Assembly (NCBI GenBank): GCA_002309855.1 | Contig: DBYD01000034.1 | Location: 1-57,305 of the forward strand | Length of the DNA: 57,305 nucleotides | Reading direction: 5' to 3' | Source: Bacteroidales bacterium UBA1195 | GTDB taxonomy: Bacteria; Bacteroidota; Bacteroidia; Bacteroidales; WCHB1-69 | Shown: in pieces, positions 38,568 to 46,508 of the stretch | Layout of the letters: every line of letters begins with the position of its first letter | Position numbering within the stretch: position 1 is the stretch's first letter | Notes under the pieces: model-generated | The model's database searches: none | Told to the model about the DNA's origin: nothing | What the model saw: the letters and a program-made list of their open reading frames with translations, nothing else | Position numbers and translations under genes: made by a program

Positions 38568-41524
38568 TTTGAATAGCCGCAGTTCATGCAGGAGACGCAG
38601 CCGTCCTTGTAGGCAAGTGTGTGCTGTCCGCATTCCGGACAGGCCTGCTTGACCTTGGTGCCCTCCTTGATGTAGCGTTTCAACGCTCTGGTCACGCCGT
38701 TTTTCCAGGTCATGATGGTGTCGTCGTCAAAGCGGAGCTTGTCCACAAGGTTCACCACGTTGGGCAGCGGCATGCCGTGCCGCAGGATGCCGGAAATCAG
38801 CTTGGCATAGTTCCAGTATTCCTTTTGGAACATACGGGAGAGACCTTGGATTGTAATCACGTAGCCGTCCTGGTCGGTGAATGAGAAGTCGTAGCGTGCC
38901 GTCTCGTCCGCTTTTGGCTTTACTCGGGTCACCCAGCCCTTCTTCACCCATGTGGGCAGCGAGGCGAAACTTGCCGCCTTTCCGGTGAAGATTTCGTATG
39001 GTTTGCCGTTGAGCATTCCGACCACGGCAATCCAGTCCTCCTCACGGTTTTTGAACCGTATGACATCGGCCTCCAGCTCCTTCGGGCGTTTGGGTGCGTT
39101 GTTTTCGCTGATCTCGTTCGGATTGGCGGCGGCTTTCTTTCCAGCGTCGCTGTTGGAGATTATGACGCCGTCGCGGGAGCCGTCGCGGTAGATGGTCATG
39201 CCCTTGCAGCCCGATTCCCATGCGGTCTGGTATATCTTGCTCACCACATCCTCCGTCACATCCTTCGGCAGGTTGACGGTGACGCTGATGGAGTGGTCGA
39301 CCCATTTCTGGACATCACCCTGCAGTTTGACCTTCATCACCCAGTCGATGTCGTGCGCGGTGGCGTGGTAGTAGGGCGATTTCTTTATTATGGTGTTGAG
39401 CTCCTCGGTGCTCATGTGTTTGAGCTTCTCCCCGTCGTAGCCGTTGGTTTCGGCCCAAATCTTGAACTTCGGGTGGATTACCTGGTACTCCTCAAAGGAA
39501 TCGCCGTTCTTGTCCACAAAGTCCACATGGACGTTCTTGTCGTTAGGGTTGACCTTGCGCCGGCGCGTGTAGGCTATCATGAACACAGGTTCGATGCCTG
39601 AAGTGGTCTGTGTGCAAAGGCTGACGCTGCCGGTTGGGGCGATGGTCAGCAGGGCTATGTTGCGGCGGCCGTATACGTACATCTCCTCGTAGAGCTGGGG
39701 ATCCGCCTGGCGCAGCCTTTGGATAAATGGGTTGTTGCGCTCCTTTTCGGCGTTGTAGATGGGGAACTTGCCACGCTCCTTGGCCATCTGCACCGAGGAA
39801 CGGTAGGCGGCCAGAGCAAGCTGCTTGTGAACTTCGGTGGAGAAGGCGTTGGCCTCTTCAGTGCCGTATTTGTATCCCAGTGCGGCTAACATGTCACCCT
39901 CCGCGGTGATGCCTAAGCCGGTGCGGCGGCCCATGCCAGATTTCTCCTGGATTTTGAGCCACAGCTCCTCTTCGGTCCGCTTTATGGTGCCGCTTTCGGG
40001 GTCGGAGTGTATCTTGTCCAGAATTTTCTCAATTTTTTCCATCTCCATGTCAATGAGGTCATCCATAAGCCGCTGGGCTATGCCCACATGCTCCCTGAAG
40101 CGGGTGTAGTTGAAGGTGGCGTTCGGGGTGAATGGCTGGTCCACGTAACTGTAGAGGTTGATCGCCAGCAGGCGGCAGCTGTCGTATGGGCATAGCGGAA
40201 TCTCACCGCATGGGTTGGTGGAGACGGTGCGGAAACCCTGGTCGGCGTAGCAGTCGGGGATGGATTCGCGCTGGATGGTGTCCCAGAACAGAACTCCTGG
40301 TTCGGCCGAGGCCCATGCGTTGTGGATTATCTTCTTCCACAATGCGCCGGCATCAACCTCCTTGCGTACCATCGGGTGCGGCGAATCAATCGGATACTGC
40401 TGCACGTATGGTTTTCCGCTGCGGACACACTGCATGAACTCGTCATCGATTTTGACGGAGACATTCGCGCCGGTGACCTTACCCTGGGTAAGTTTGGCAT
40501 CAATGAACTTTTCAGCGTCCGGGTGCTTGATTGAAATGCTAAGCATCAGTGCGCCACGGCGGCCGCCCTGGGCCACTTCGCGGGTGGAGTTGGAGTAGCG
40601 TTCCATAAACGGGACGATGCCTGTTGATGTGAGTGCGCTGTTGTTGACAAGGCTCCCCTCCGGACGTATGTGGGAGAGGTCGTGGCCTACGCCGCCCCGC
40701 CGCTTCATCAGCTGCACCTGCTCCTCGTCTATTTTCATGATGGCGCCGTAGGAGTCGGAGGCACCGTCGTTTCCGATCACAAAGCAGTTCGAGAGGGATG
40801 CTATCTGGAAGTTGTTGCCTATGCCGAACATTGGGCTTCCTTGCGGAACAATGTACTTGAAGTCCTTCATCAGGCTGAAAATCTGCACCTCCTCCAACGG
40901 GTTGGGGTATTTTTTCTCAATTCGTGCAAACTCCTTGGCCAGACGCATGTGCATGTCGTCAGGCGTACGTTCGTAGATGTGGCCCTCACCGTCGCGCAGG
41001 GCGTATTTGTTCATCCAAACGTTGGCGACCATCTCCTCCCCGTCGAAATAGCGGGTGGCCGCTTCCATCACTTCCTTTGCATCGTAGGCAATCATCGGCT
41101 GACTCATTTCTTCTTCTACATATAATTTATTATGAATATTTCTGGATAAATCGGGTTGGGTGGTGTCAATGGTCTCCTCTTCCGCATGGGGCGTTGGGGC
41201 AGCCATTGGCGTTGGGGTAGCCACCGGTGTTGGGGCAGCTGTGGCGGAATAGTGGGCGGAGGGATCTGTTTCCGGCCGTTCCGGCACCTGGAATTCCGGA
41301 TCTATGTCCAGTTCGTAGGGAGCGCGGACATGTGTTTGGGCTTCCTGCGAGGTGGGGTAAGGCGGCTGCGGACGGTTCTCCTCACGTTGGGTGATCAGGG
41401 ACTGTCTGGCCTTCTGTGTACGGTCCTTCAGTTGGAGCGAATGGACGCCAATCAGCCCTGTATTCTCCACATCTTCTTGTTTTTCAGTATTATTTCCAAA
41501 AAGAATGTTAAAAAAATCGTTCAT
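38558..41524 (-). CDS. nrdJ: Adenosylcobalamin-dependent ribonucleotide reductase (class II)
   Basis: A 988-aa enzyme making deoxyribonucleotides with B12 as radical source, useful under anaerobic and microaerobic conditions. The conserved body starts near residue 144 and includes STNPCGEIPLCPYDSCRL, GMGRRTGLGITAEGDMLA and NIALLTIAPTGSVSLCTQTTSGIEPVF. A C-terminal zinc-ribbon-like CPECGQ ... CVSCMNCGYSKC redox tail follows. About 140 residues precede the body, including a Pro/Ala/Thr tract from an 18-bp tandem repeat. Met140 (41107) is an alternative start matching the usual family length; the -7 box near 41660 supports the upstream start at 41524. Confidence 0.9.
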   Translation of the reverse strand: MNDFFNILFGNNTEKQEDVENTGLIGVHSLQLKDRTQKARQSLITQREENRPQPPYPTSQEAQTHVRAPYELDIDPEFQVPERPETDPSAHYSATAAPTPVATPTPMAAPTPHAEEETIDTTQPDLSRNIHNKLYVEEEMSQPMIAYDAKEVMEAATRYFDGEEMVANVWMNKYALRDGEGHIYERTPDDMHMRLAKEFARIEKKYPNPLEEVQIFSLMKDFKYIVPQGSPMFGIGNNFQIASLSNCFVIGNDGASDSYGAIMKIDEEQVQLMKRRGGVGHDLSHIRPEGSLVNNSALTSTGIVPFMERYSNSTREVAQGGRRGALMLSISIKHPDAEKFIDAKLTQGKVTGANVSVKIDDEFMQCVRSGKPYVQQYPIDSPHPMVRKEVDAGALWKKIIHNAWASAEPGVLFWDTIQRESIPDCYADQGFRTVSTNPCGEIPLCPYDSCRLLAINLYSYVDQPFTPNATFNYTRFREHVGIAQRLMDDLIDMEMEKIEKILDKIHSDPESGTIKRTEEELWLKIQEKSGMGRRTGLGITAEGDMLAALGYKYGTEEANAFSTEVHKQLALAAYRSSVQMAKERGKFPIYNAEKERNNPFIQRLRQADPQLYEEMYVYGRRNIALLTIAPTGSVSLCTQTTSGIEPVFMIAYTRRRKVNPNDKNVHVDFVDKNGDSFEEYQVIHPKFKIWAETNGYDGEKLKHMSTEELNTIIKKSPYYHATAHDIDWVMKVKLQGDVQKWVDHSISVTVNLPKDVTEDVVSKIYQTAWESGCKGMTIYRDGSRDGVIISNSDAGKKAAANPNEISENNAPKRPKELEADVIRFKNREEDWIAVVGMLNGKPYEIFTGKAASFASLPTWVKKGWVTRVKPKADETARYDFSFTDQDGYVITIQGLSRMFQKEYWNYAKLISGILRHGMPLPNVVNLVDKLRFDDDTIMTWKNGVTRALKRYIKEGTKVKQACPECGQHTLAYKDGCVSCMNCGYSKCS
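41191..41244. repeat. 18-bp tandem repeat x3 in the nrdJ N-terminal extension
   Basis: Three 18-bp units (41191-41208, 41209-41226, 41227-41244) built on GCGTTGGGGCAGCCATTG with a few substitutions. On the minus strand they encode the six-residue Thr-Pro-Val/Met-Ala-Thr/Ala-Pro type linker. Confidence 0.85.
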
Positions 41525-41656
41525 TTATATTTTGTTTTTTTGCTCGTTTTTGCCATGTTATGACCACTCTCAAAGAAACAATTCCGAAGTGGGAGCCTTC
41601 ATCTTTTTTGATTTAGAAAGGGTTATCGGAGTGTTTTTTCAAGCGTCAAAGTATGG

Positions 41657-41664
41657 CAAAAATA
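41657..41664 (-). promoter_or_regulatory. Candidate nrdJ -7 promoter box
   Basis: TATTTTTG on the minus strand fits TAnnTTTG, with a leader of roughly 125 bases to the ATG at 41524. No B12 riboswitch core was seen in the leader. Confidence 0.4.
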
Positions 41665-41902
41665 TAGCGGTTTGGGTTTGCTTTTTTTCTTTGCAAAGGA
41701 AAGAAATTCACAAAAAGCGTTAATAATTTAATTATTTTAAAATCAATTGTTTATACTTGACATTCAACACGATTACCGCCTAATGGCTGCTAATGTGTCC
41801 GGGTGATGGATTGAGGGGTTCACATGGCATGGTATTTGTAAAATTATTTGGTGGTTAATGTTATTTGATTTTAGATATAGGTTTGTATAATTTGTTTGTT
41901 TG

Positions 41903-41943
41903 GCAGCCTTTCTCCCGCCCGGGCAGAAAGGCCGCTTTTTTTT
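41903..41943 (+). terminator. Orphan terminator upstream of infC
   Basis: GCCTTTCT (41906-41913) pairs with AGAAAGGC (41925-41932), extended by two more outer pairs and an inner CCC/GGG, and followed by eight T residues (41936-41943). No plus-strand gene precedes it within 380 bases, so it may end a small RNA or be part of a leader. Confidence 0.75.
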
Positions 41944-41991
41944 AGTGAATTTTTTTTTAGGTAAATCTGAAAAACATAGCAAGATATTTAG

Positions 41992-41999
41992 TACTTTTG
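41992..41999 (+). promoter_or_regulatory. infC operon -7 promoter box
   Basis: TACTTTTG fits TAnnTTTG, with an expected leader of about 85 bases to the infC ATG. Confidence 0.6.
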
Positions 42000-42088
42000 C
42001 ACCCTTGATTTTTTGTGGATATTCTTATGTAGCAATAATGTTTAATTTTTCAATATAGGAGATCTTTATTATCGTAACTAACAACAAC

Positions 42089-42637
42089 ATGCGCAATGCG
42101 CAAGGACGCGGGAACGCTTCGAGGGAGAAGGAGTCCCCGTATAAGGTTAATCAGGAAATCACCTCTCCGGTGGTGCGTGTGGTCGGTGAAAACATCACAC
42201 CGCGTATTGTCTCGTTACGCGAGGCGCTTGATATCGCGTACAGCCGTAACATGGATCTCATTGAGATATCCCCCAATGTCAATCCGCCCGTCTGCAAGGT
42301 GATGGATTACCAGAAGTATCTCTATGAGTTGAAAAAGAAACAGAAGGAAATCAAGGCCAAATCCGCAAAAATCGAGGTGAAGGAGATCCGGCTCGGACCG
42401 AACACCGACGAGCATGACTTCAATTTCAAAGTGCGTCACGCCATCGGGTTCCTGCAGGCCGGCAACAAGGTGAAGGTTGATGTCTTCTTCCGCGGACGCT
42501 CCATCATGTACAAGGAGCAGGGGGAGGAGATGCTGGCCCGTTTTGCGGAGGCCTGCGCGGAATGCGGCAAGGTCGATTCCGCACCCAAGCTGGAGGGCAA
42601 GCGGATGATTTTGCTCCTCTCTCCGAAAAAGAATTAG
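42089..42637 (+). CDS. infC: Translation initiation factor IF-3
   Basis: IF-3 (182 aa) binds the 30S subunit and checks start-codon pairing. N-domain: YKVNQEITSPVVRVVGENI ... SLREALDIAYSRNMDLIEISPNVNPPVCKVMDY. Linker: KKKQKEIKAKSAKIEVKEIRLGPNTDEHD. C-domain: VKVDVFFRGRSIMYKEQGEEML. It starts with ATG rather than the rare codon of enterobacterial infC. It heads the standard infC-rpmI-rplT operon. Confidence 0.95.
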   Translation: MRNAQGRGNASREKESPYKVNQEITSPVVRVVGENITPRIVSLREALDIAYSRNMDLIEISPNVNPPVCKVMDYQKYLYELKKKQKEIKAKSAKIEVKEIRLGPNTDEHDFNFKVRHAIGFLQAGNKVKVDVFFRGRSIMYKEQGEEMLARFAEACAECGKVDSAPKLEGKRMILLLSPKKN

Positions 42638-42679
42638 AAACTGTCGTTACCAAACTTAAAACCATTAAATTAAAAGGAA

Positions 42680-42874
42680 ATGCCAAAGTTAAAGACCAAG
42701 ACAAGTGCCAAGAAAAGATTCTCTTTTACCGGCACCGGAAAAATCAAGAGGCACCATGCCTATCACAGCCATATTCTGACCAAGAAGAGCACCAAGCGCA
42801 AACGCAACCTCGGATACGAGGCCATCGTTGACAAGGCCAATGTGCAGGCGGTAAAGGATATGCTGCACTGTTAA
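42680..42874 (+). CDS. rpmI: Ribosomal protein bL35
   Basis: A 64-aa basic protein: MPKLKTKTSAKKRFSFTGTGKIKR ... THILTKKSTKRKRNL-type sequence, standard for bL35. It lies 42 bases after infC. It is much smaller than its neighbours but has the family's usual size. Confidence 0.95.
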   Translation: MPKLKTKTSAKKRFSFTGTGKIKRHHAYHSHILTKKSTKRKRNLGYEAIVDKANVQAVKDMLHC

Positions 42875-42892
42875 AAAAAGTATTCATTTATT

Positions 42893-42926
42893 GCCAGTTT
42901 GTCGAGAGCGCGAAAGCGCCACTGGC
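42893..42926 (+). promoter_or_regulatory. Hairpin between rpmI and rplT
   Basis: Two-part stem: outer GCCAGT (42893-42898) with ACTGGC (42921-42926), inner GCGC-GAAA-GCGC (42908-42919) capped by a GNRA tetraloop. No T run follows, so it is not a simple terminator. A site for L20-mediated autoregulation or RNA processing is possible. Confidence 0.5.
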
Positions 42927-42948
42927 GTAAAAAAAGAAAGGAAACATT

Positions 42949-43302
42949 ATGCCAAGATCAGTAAATCACGTTGCTTCAAGAGCAAGAAGGAAGAAAATCC
43001 TCAGTCTTACCAGAGGATACTTCGGAAAACGTAAGAATGTCTGGACCGTTGCGGTCAATACGTGGGAAAAAGGCCAGCAGTATGCCTACCGTGACAGGAA
43101 GAACAAGAAACGTAATTTCCGGAGTCTGTGGATCAATCGTATCAATGCCGGTGCAAGGCAGTACGGAATCTCCTATTCCGCTTTCATGGGTGAAATCCAT
43201 AAGAGGGGGATTGAACTGAACCGTAAGGCTTTGGCCGATCTGGCCGCAAACCAGCCGGAGGCATTCAAGGCGATTGTCGATTTAATTAAAAGTTCCAGGT
43301 AA
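42949..43302 (+). CDS. rplT: Ribosomal protein bL20
   Basis: A 117-aa basic protein with the standard bL20 sequence (MPRSVNHVASRARRKKILSLTRGYFGKRKN ... LWINRINAGARQYGISYSAFM). bL20 is an early assembly protein and in some bacteria represses its own operon. It is the last gene of infC-rpmI-rplT and is closed by a strong terminator. Confidence 0.96.
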   Translation: MPRSVNHVASRARRKKILSLTRGYFGKRKNVWTVAVNTWEKGQQYAYRDRKNKKRNFRSLWINRINAGARQYGISYSAFMGEIHKRGIELNRKALADLAANQPEAFKAIVDLIKSSR

Positions 43303-43333
43303 ACGCTACGGCGCAAGGTGGCGGCAGTCATAG

Positions 43334-43366
43334 GGAGGCGGAGAAATCCGCCTCCTTTCTTTTTTA
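43334..43366 (+). terminator. Terminator of the infC-rpmI-rplT operon
   Basis: A 9-bp perfect stem, GGAGGCGGA (43334-43342) with TCCGCCTCC (43347-43355), GAAA loop, then a T-rich tail. Confidence 0.9.
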
Positions 43367-43434
43367 AATGCTTGAATTTCAGACTTAAGATTCGCTCCGC
43401 GAAAAAAATGAAATTTTTTTTCATGAAATCTGAT

Positions 43435-43486
43435 TTTGTATTGGATTCTGTTATACTTTTGCAGTGTATTAGTTATCTAATACACT
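43435..43486 (+). promoter_or_regulatory. Promoter and GntR-type operator of the ABC operon
   Basis: TTTG at 43435-43438 and TACTTTTG at 43454-43461 form a -33/-7 pair. Immediately downstream is a perfect inverted repeat: AGTGTATTAG (43463-43472) and CTAATACACT (43477-43486) with a 4-base spacer, covering the transcription start. The operon encodes a YtrA-type GntR repressor, its likely ligand. Confidence 0.75.
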
Positions 43487-43541
43487 AAATTATTAATGAA
43501 GTAAAAGTAATTAAGAATCAACCATTTAAAAACCAAGTGCC

Positions 43542-44393
43542 ATGATTGAAATCAAGAATTTGGACTTCAGTTACCGCCAGATACCGGTGTTTCATGACAT
43601 CAGCACCACCTTCAGGGAGGGGTGCATCTACGGATTGCTGGGGGAGAACGGCGTGGGGAAGACTACGCTGCTGAAAATCATCAGCGGGCTGCTGCCGCCA
43701 AGCGCAGGCACCTGCACTGTGGACGGCCTCCGCAGCTTTGACCGCAATCCCGAAATGCTGCAGCAGCTGGTGTTCCTGCCGGATGAGGTGATACTGCCCG
43801 ACAGGGCCACGCCCGAAAGCTACGTGCTTGAATGCGCACCCTTCTATCCGCGTTTTGACGAATCGCTTTTCCGCCGTCTGATGCGCGAACTGGAGGTTGA
43901 CGAAAAACGCCGCTTCAAGGAGATGTCGGCCGGACAGCGGAAAAAGTCGATGATTGCCGCGATACTCTCCCTCGGGACGAAGTATGTGCTGCTTGATGAG
44001 CCTACCAACGGGCTGGACATCCCCTCCAAGAGCGAGTTCCGCAGAATTGTCTCCAGTTTCCTGCGGGAAGATGTCACCATCATCATCTCCACCCACCAGG
44101 TGAAGGATGTGGAAAACCTTATCGACCCGATTCTGATCCTCTCGAAGGAGGAGGTGCTGCTGGATGCAGGTATGGCGGAAATTTCACAGAAGATTTCGTT
44201 CACCTGCGATGCGGAGCGTGACGAATCCGCACTCTACAGCGAGCAGGTGCCGGGCGGCTGGCTGCAGGTGCGGCCGAACAGCGGCGGTGAGGAGACGCCG
44301 GTGAACATTGAGGCTTTGTTCAACGCTGTGTTAAAAAACAAGAATCTGGTGAAACAACTTTTTGAACAGAAAGGAGGGAATGATGAACAATAG
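43542..44393 (+). CDS. ABC transporter ATP-binding protein
   Basis: A 283-aa ATPase with Walker A LLGENGVGKTTLLK (near residues 32-45), signature EMSAGQRKKSMIAA and Walker B YVLLDEPTNGLD. The H-loop is in IIISTHQVKDVE. It pairs with the next membrane gene as an exporter of the YtrB/CcmA-like group. The substrate is unknown. The stop overlaps the permease start region by up to 14 bases. Expression is probably controlled by the GntR gene at the operon's end through the operator at 43463-43486. Confidence 0.9.
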   Translation: MIEIKNLDFSYRQIPVFHDISTTFREGCIYGLLGENGVGKTTLLKIISGLLPPSAGTCTVDGLRSFDRNPEMLQQLVFLPDEVILPDRATPESYVLECAPFYPRFDESLFRRLMRELEVDEKRRFKEMSAGQRKKSMIAAILSLGTKYVLLDEPTNGLDIPSKSEFRRIVSSFLREDVTIIISTHQVKDVENLIDPILILSKEEVLLDAGMAEISQKISFTCDAERDESALYSEQVPGGWLQVRPNSGGEETPVNIEALFNAVLKNKNLVKQLFEQKGGNDEQ

Positions 44394-45198
44394 TTTTGAC
44401 TGGAACCGTTTCGGGAAACTGCTGCGCAGGGATTTCCGGGCCATCTGGCCGAATTTTGGGTTGACCATGCTGATTATCTGTATGCTGCCGTTGTTTGCAT
44501 GGCTTTTCTGCCTGGTGGTGGTATCCGATCCGGAGTTCGATATCGAACCGGAATTGCGTTGGGCGCTGTTCATCTGGGGCTGCACTGTCTTCACGGCCAT
44601 GATGGCGCCTTCGCGGCTCTACAAGACCTCCAACCTGCCCAACCGTGGCATCCATTTCGCCATGCTGCCCGCCTCCAAGCGGGAAAAGTTCTGGAGCATG
44701 ATTTTCTATTGCATGCTGGTCTGTCCGGCCATGGTATTTGTGGGCGGTGTGCTGTTCGATTGCCTGCTGTCCGCGCTGCCTTTCGGACCCTATAAACAGT
44801 GGTTGTTCGAGACCAGTTTGTTGTTTGACGGTAAAAACATGTGGCAAGTTATGTCCAATACTTTTATGGAATTGGGCATGCCAGTGGCCTATGGAGTGTT
44901 TGTTGTGCTGGTTTCCTATATGTTCAGCTCTTCCGTTTTCTTCTTTACGGCCACGCTGTTCCGCAAGCATAAGGTGCTCCTGACCCTGATTTCCCTCTGG
45001 CTGCTGAATTTTGTGCTGACAATGTTCACCATGCCGATATTTACAAATTTTATTGAAAATCATCCTGATTTCTTTGATCATTTCAGTAATGGACCAGTTG
45101 TACATGGCCTTTTGTGGGGGTATATGATTTTCATTGCAGCGGTCTCCCTGCTGCTGCTCTGGTGGTCGGGACGTCGTCTGAGAAACATGAAATACTGA
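44383..45198 (+). CDS. ABC transporter permease
   Basis: A 271-aa integral membrane protein with about six hydrophobic segments (FGLTMLIICMLPLFAWLFCLVV, MIFYCMLVCPAMVFVGGVLF, VPVAYGVFVVLVSYMFSS-like, VLLTLISLWLLNFVLTMFT, GYMIFIAAVSLLLLWW). It fits the membrane subunit of the preceding ATPase. I chose ATG 44383, five bases after AGGAGG; ATG 44380 is next to it. A TTG start at 44362 is unlikely. Confidence 0.82.
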   Translation: MNNSFDWNRFGKLLRRDFRAIWPNFGLTMLIICMLPLFAWLFCLVVVSDPEFDIEPELRWALFIWGCTVFTAMMAPSRLYKTSNLPNRGIHFAMLPASKREKFWSMIFYCMLVCPAMVFVGGVLFDCLLSALPFGPYKQWLFETSLLFDGKNMWQVMSNTFMELGMPVAYGVFVVLVSYMFSSSVFFFTATLFRKHKVLLTLISLWLLNFVLTMFTMPIFTNFIENHPDFFDHFSNGPVVHGLLWGYMIFIAAVSLLLLWWSGRRLRNMKY

Positions 45199-45203
45199 TT
45201 GCC

Positions 45204-45548
45204 ATGGACTTCAAGAAACAGAAACCGATATATCTGCAAATTGCGGAGAGCCTCTGCCAGCGTGTGGCGGCAGGGGAGTGGAAGTCCGGCGAGAGGGTGC
45301 CTGCCGTGAGGGAGGTGGCCGTCTCCTTGGGTGTGAACCCGAACACCGTCATGCGCTCCTACGATTATTTGTGCACGGCTGAAATTATCGAGCCGCGCAG
45401 GGGGCTTGGCTATTATGTCGCGGATGATGCTGCCGGCAAGATATTGCGGGAGCAGCGGCGGCTCTTCCTTGAGGAGGAGTGGCCGGAGGTGCTGCAGCGG
45501 ATGCACATGCTCGGAATCAGCCTGTCGGAGCTGAAGGATACTGAATAG
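45204..45548 (+). CDS. GntR-family repressor, YtrA subgroup
   Basis: A 114-aa regulator with an N-terminal winged helix (PIYLQIAESLCQRVAAGEWK ... AVREVAVSLGVNPNTVMRSYDYL) and only a short C-terminal helical tail, as in the YtrA subgroup that controls ABC transporters. Start at ATG 45204; a longer frame to 45114 runs into the permease. It is encoded five bases after the permease, and its likely operator is at the operon promoter, which suggests autoregulation. Confidence 0.9.
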   Translation: MDFKKQKPIYLQIAESLCQRVAAGEWKSGERVPAVREVAVSLGVNPNTVMRSYDYLCTAEIIEPRRGLGYYVADDAAGKILREQRRLFLEEEWPEVLQRMHMLGISLSELKDTE

Positions 45549-45557
45549 CTGCGGGGC

Positions 45558-46397
45558 TTACAGGCTCCGCAGCCATCCGATCTCGGCCTGCCAGCGGGTG
45601 GGGTCGGGGGTCTCCAGGATGATGGGCATCCCGTCGAAGCGGGGGTCGTGCATGAAGCGGCGGAAAAACTCTTCGCCGAGCGTCCCGTTGCCGAGCGTCT
45701 CGTGTCGGTCCACGTGGCTTCCGGCCCCCTTCTTGCTGTCATTCAGGTGCACGGCACGCAGGTAGCCAAGGCCGATGATGCGGTCGAACTCATCCATGCA
45801 GCTCTCATAGCCGAGTTCTGTGGAGAGGTCGTATCCGGCGGCTAAGGTGTGGCAGGTGTCGATGCAGACCCCGACGCGGCTCTTGTCCTCCACACCGTCG
45901 ATGATGCGGCGGATATGCTCAAATTTCCATCCGAGGTTTGTGCCCTGCCCGGCGGTGTTCTCGATGACGGCGGCGACCCCTTCGGTCTGCGCCAGTGCGC
46001 GGTTCACCTCGCGGGCAATCTGGTCAAGGCACTCCTCCTCGCTGATGCGGTTAAGGTGGGAGCCGGGGTGGAAGTTGAGCATCTGAAGGCCGAGCTGCTG
46101 GGCGCGGCGCATCTCGTCCAAAAAGGCGTTGCGGCTCTTTTCGAGAGTCTCGGGGTCGGGCGAGCCGAGGTTGATGAGGTAGCTGTCGTGCGGCAGCACC
46201 TGTTCCGGTGCGAAGTTGTGCTCCTGCATAAGGCGTTTGAACTTGCCGGTTTCGGCCTCATCCAGCGGTTTGCTGACCCAGGCGCGCTGGTTGCGAGTGA
46301 AGAGCGCGAAGGCGTCCGCGCCGATGGCCACGGCGTTTGTGATGGCGTTGAAGACGCCGCCCGATGCGCTCACATGTGCTCCGATGTGTTTTGTCAT
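45558..46397 (-). CDS. nfo: Deoxyribonuclease IV (AP endonuclease, Nfo family)
   Basis: A 279-aa TIM-barrel base-excision repair enzyme cutting at abasic sites. The zinc ligand motifs are present: HIGAHVS, LNFHPGSH, AVIENTAGQG, VGVCIDTCH, VHLNDSKKGAGSHVDRHE and IILETP. Convergent with the GntR gene. It has its own promoter (46476-46451). Confidence 0.94.
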   Translation of the reverse strand: MTKHIGAHVSASGGVFNAITNAVAIGADAFALFTRNQRAWVSKPLDEAETGKFKRLMQEHNFAPEQVLPHDSYLINLGSPDPETLEKSRNAFLDEMRRAQQLGLQMLNFHPGSHLNRISEEECLDQIAREVNRALAQTEGVAAVIENTAGQGTNLGWKFEHIRRIIDGVEDKSRVGVCIDTCHTLAAGYDLSTELGYESCMDEFDRIIGLGYLRAVHLNDSKKGAGSHVDRHETLGNGTLGEEFFRRFMHDPRFDGMPIILETPDPTRWQAEIGWLRSL

Positions 46398-46450
46398 GTT
46401 CTTTTCCTATTGTGTTTTGTCCCCATATAGGGAGTTTCCAAATATTTCTG

Positions 46451-46476
46451 CAAAAATAGGCAATTAATCCATACAA
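46451..46476 (-). promoter_or_regulatory. nfo promoter
   Basis: TATTTTTG (46458-46451) with TTG (46476-46474) fifteen bases upstream, on the minus strand; it fits the Bacteroidota -33/-7 pair. It lies in the divergent gap shared with the subtilase gene. Confidence 0.6.
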
Positions 46477-46508
46477 CTGACGTTTTTATACTTTCAAATC
46501 ACATAAAC

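Larger units (their letters stand above)
41525..42088. other. Intergenic region between nrdJ and infC
   Basis: A 564-base gap. It holds the likely nrdJ promoter (41664-41657, minus strand), a strong plus-strand terminator hairpin at 41903-41943 with no plus-strand gene before it, and the infC promoter at 41992-41999. A 69-codon minus-strand frame (41773-41982) looks non-coding. No tRNA or riboswitch was recognised. Confidence 0.75.

Noticed and set aside
41525..41700. Cobalamin riboswitch in front of nrdJ
   Set aside because: No B12-box-like conserved core was found in the leader.
41773..41982. 69-codon minus-strand frame in the nrdJ-infC gap
   Set aside because: Low-complexity Lys/Asn-rich translation that overlaps the terminator hairpin; no promoter or family.
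45548..45573. Terminator hairpin between the GntR gene and nfo
   Set aside because: A stem exists (GCTGCGG/CCGCAGC) but no T run follows in either direction and it overlaps the end of nfo, so evidence is too weak to list.
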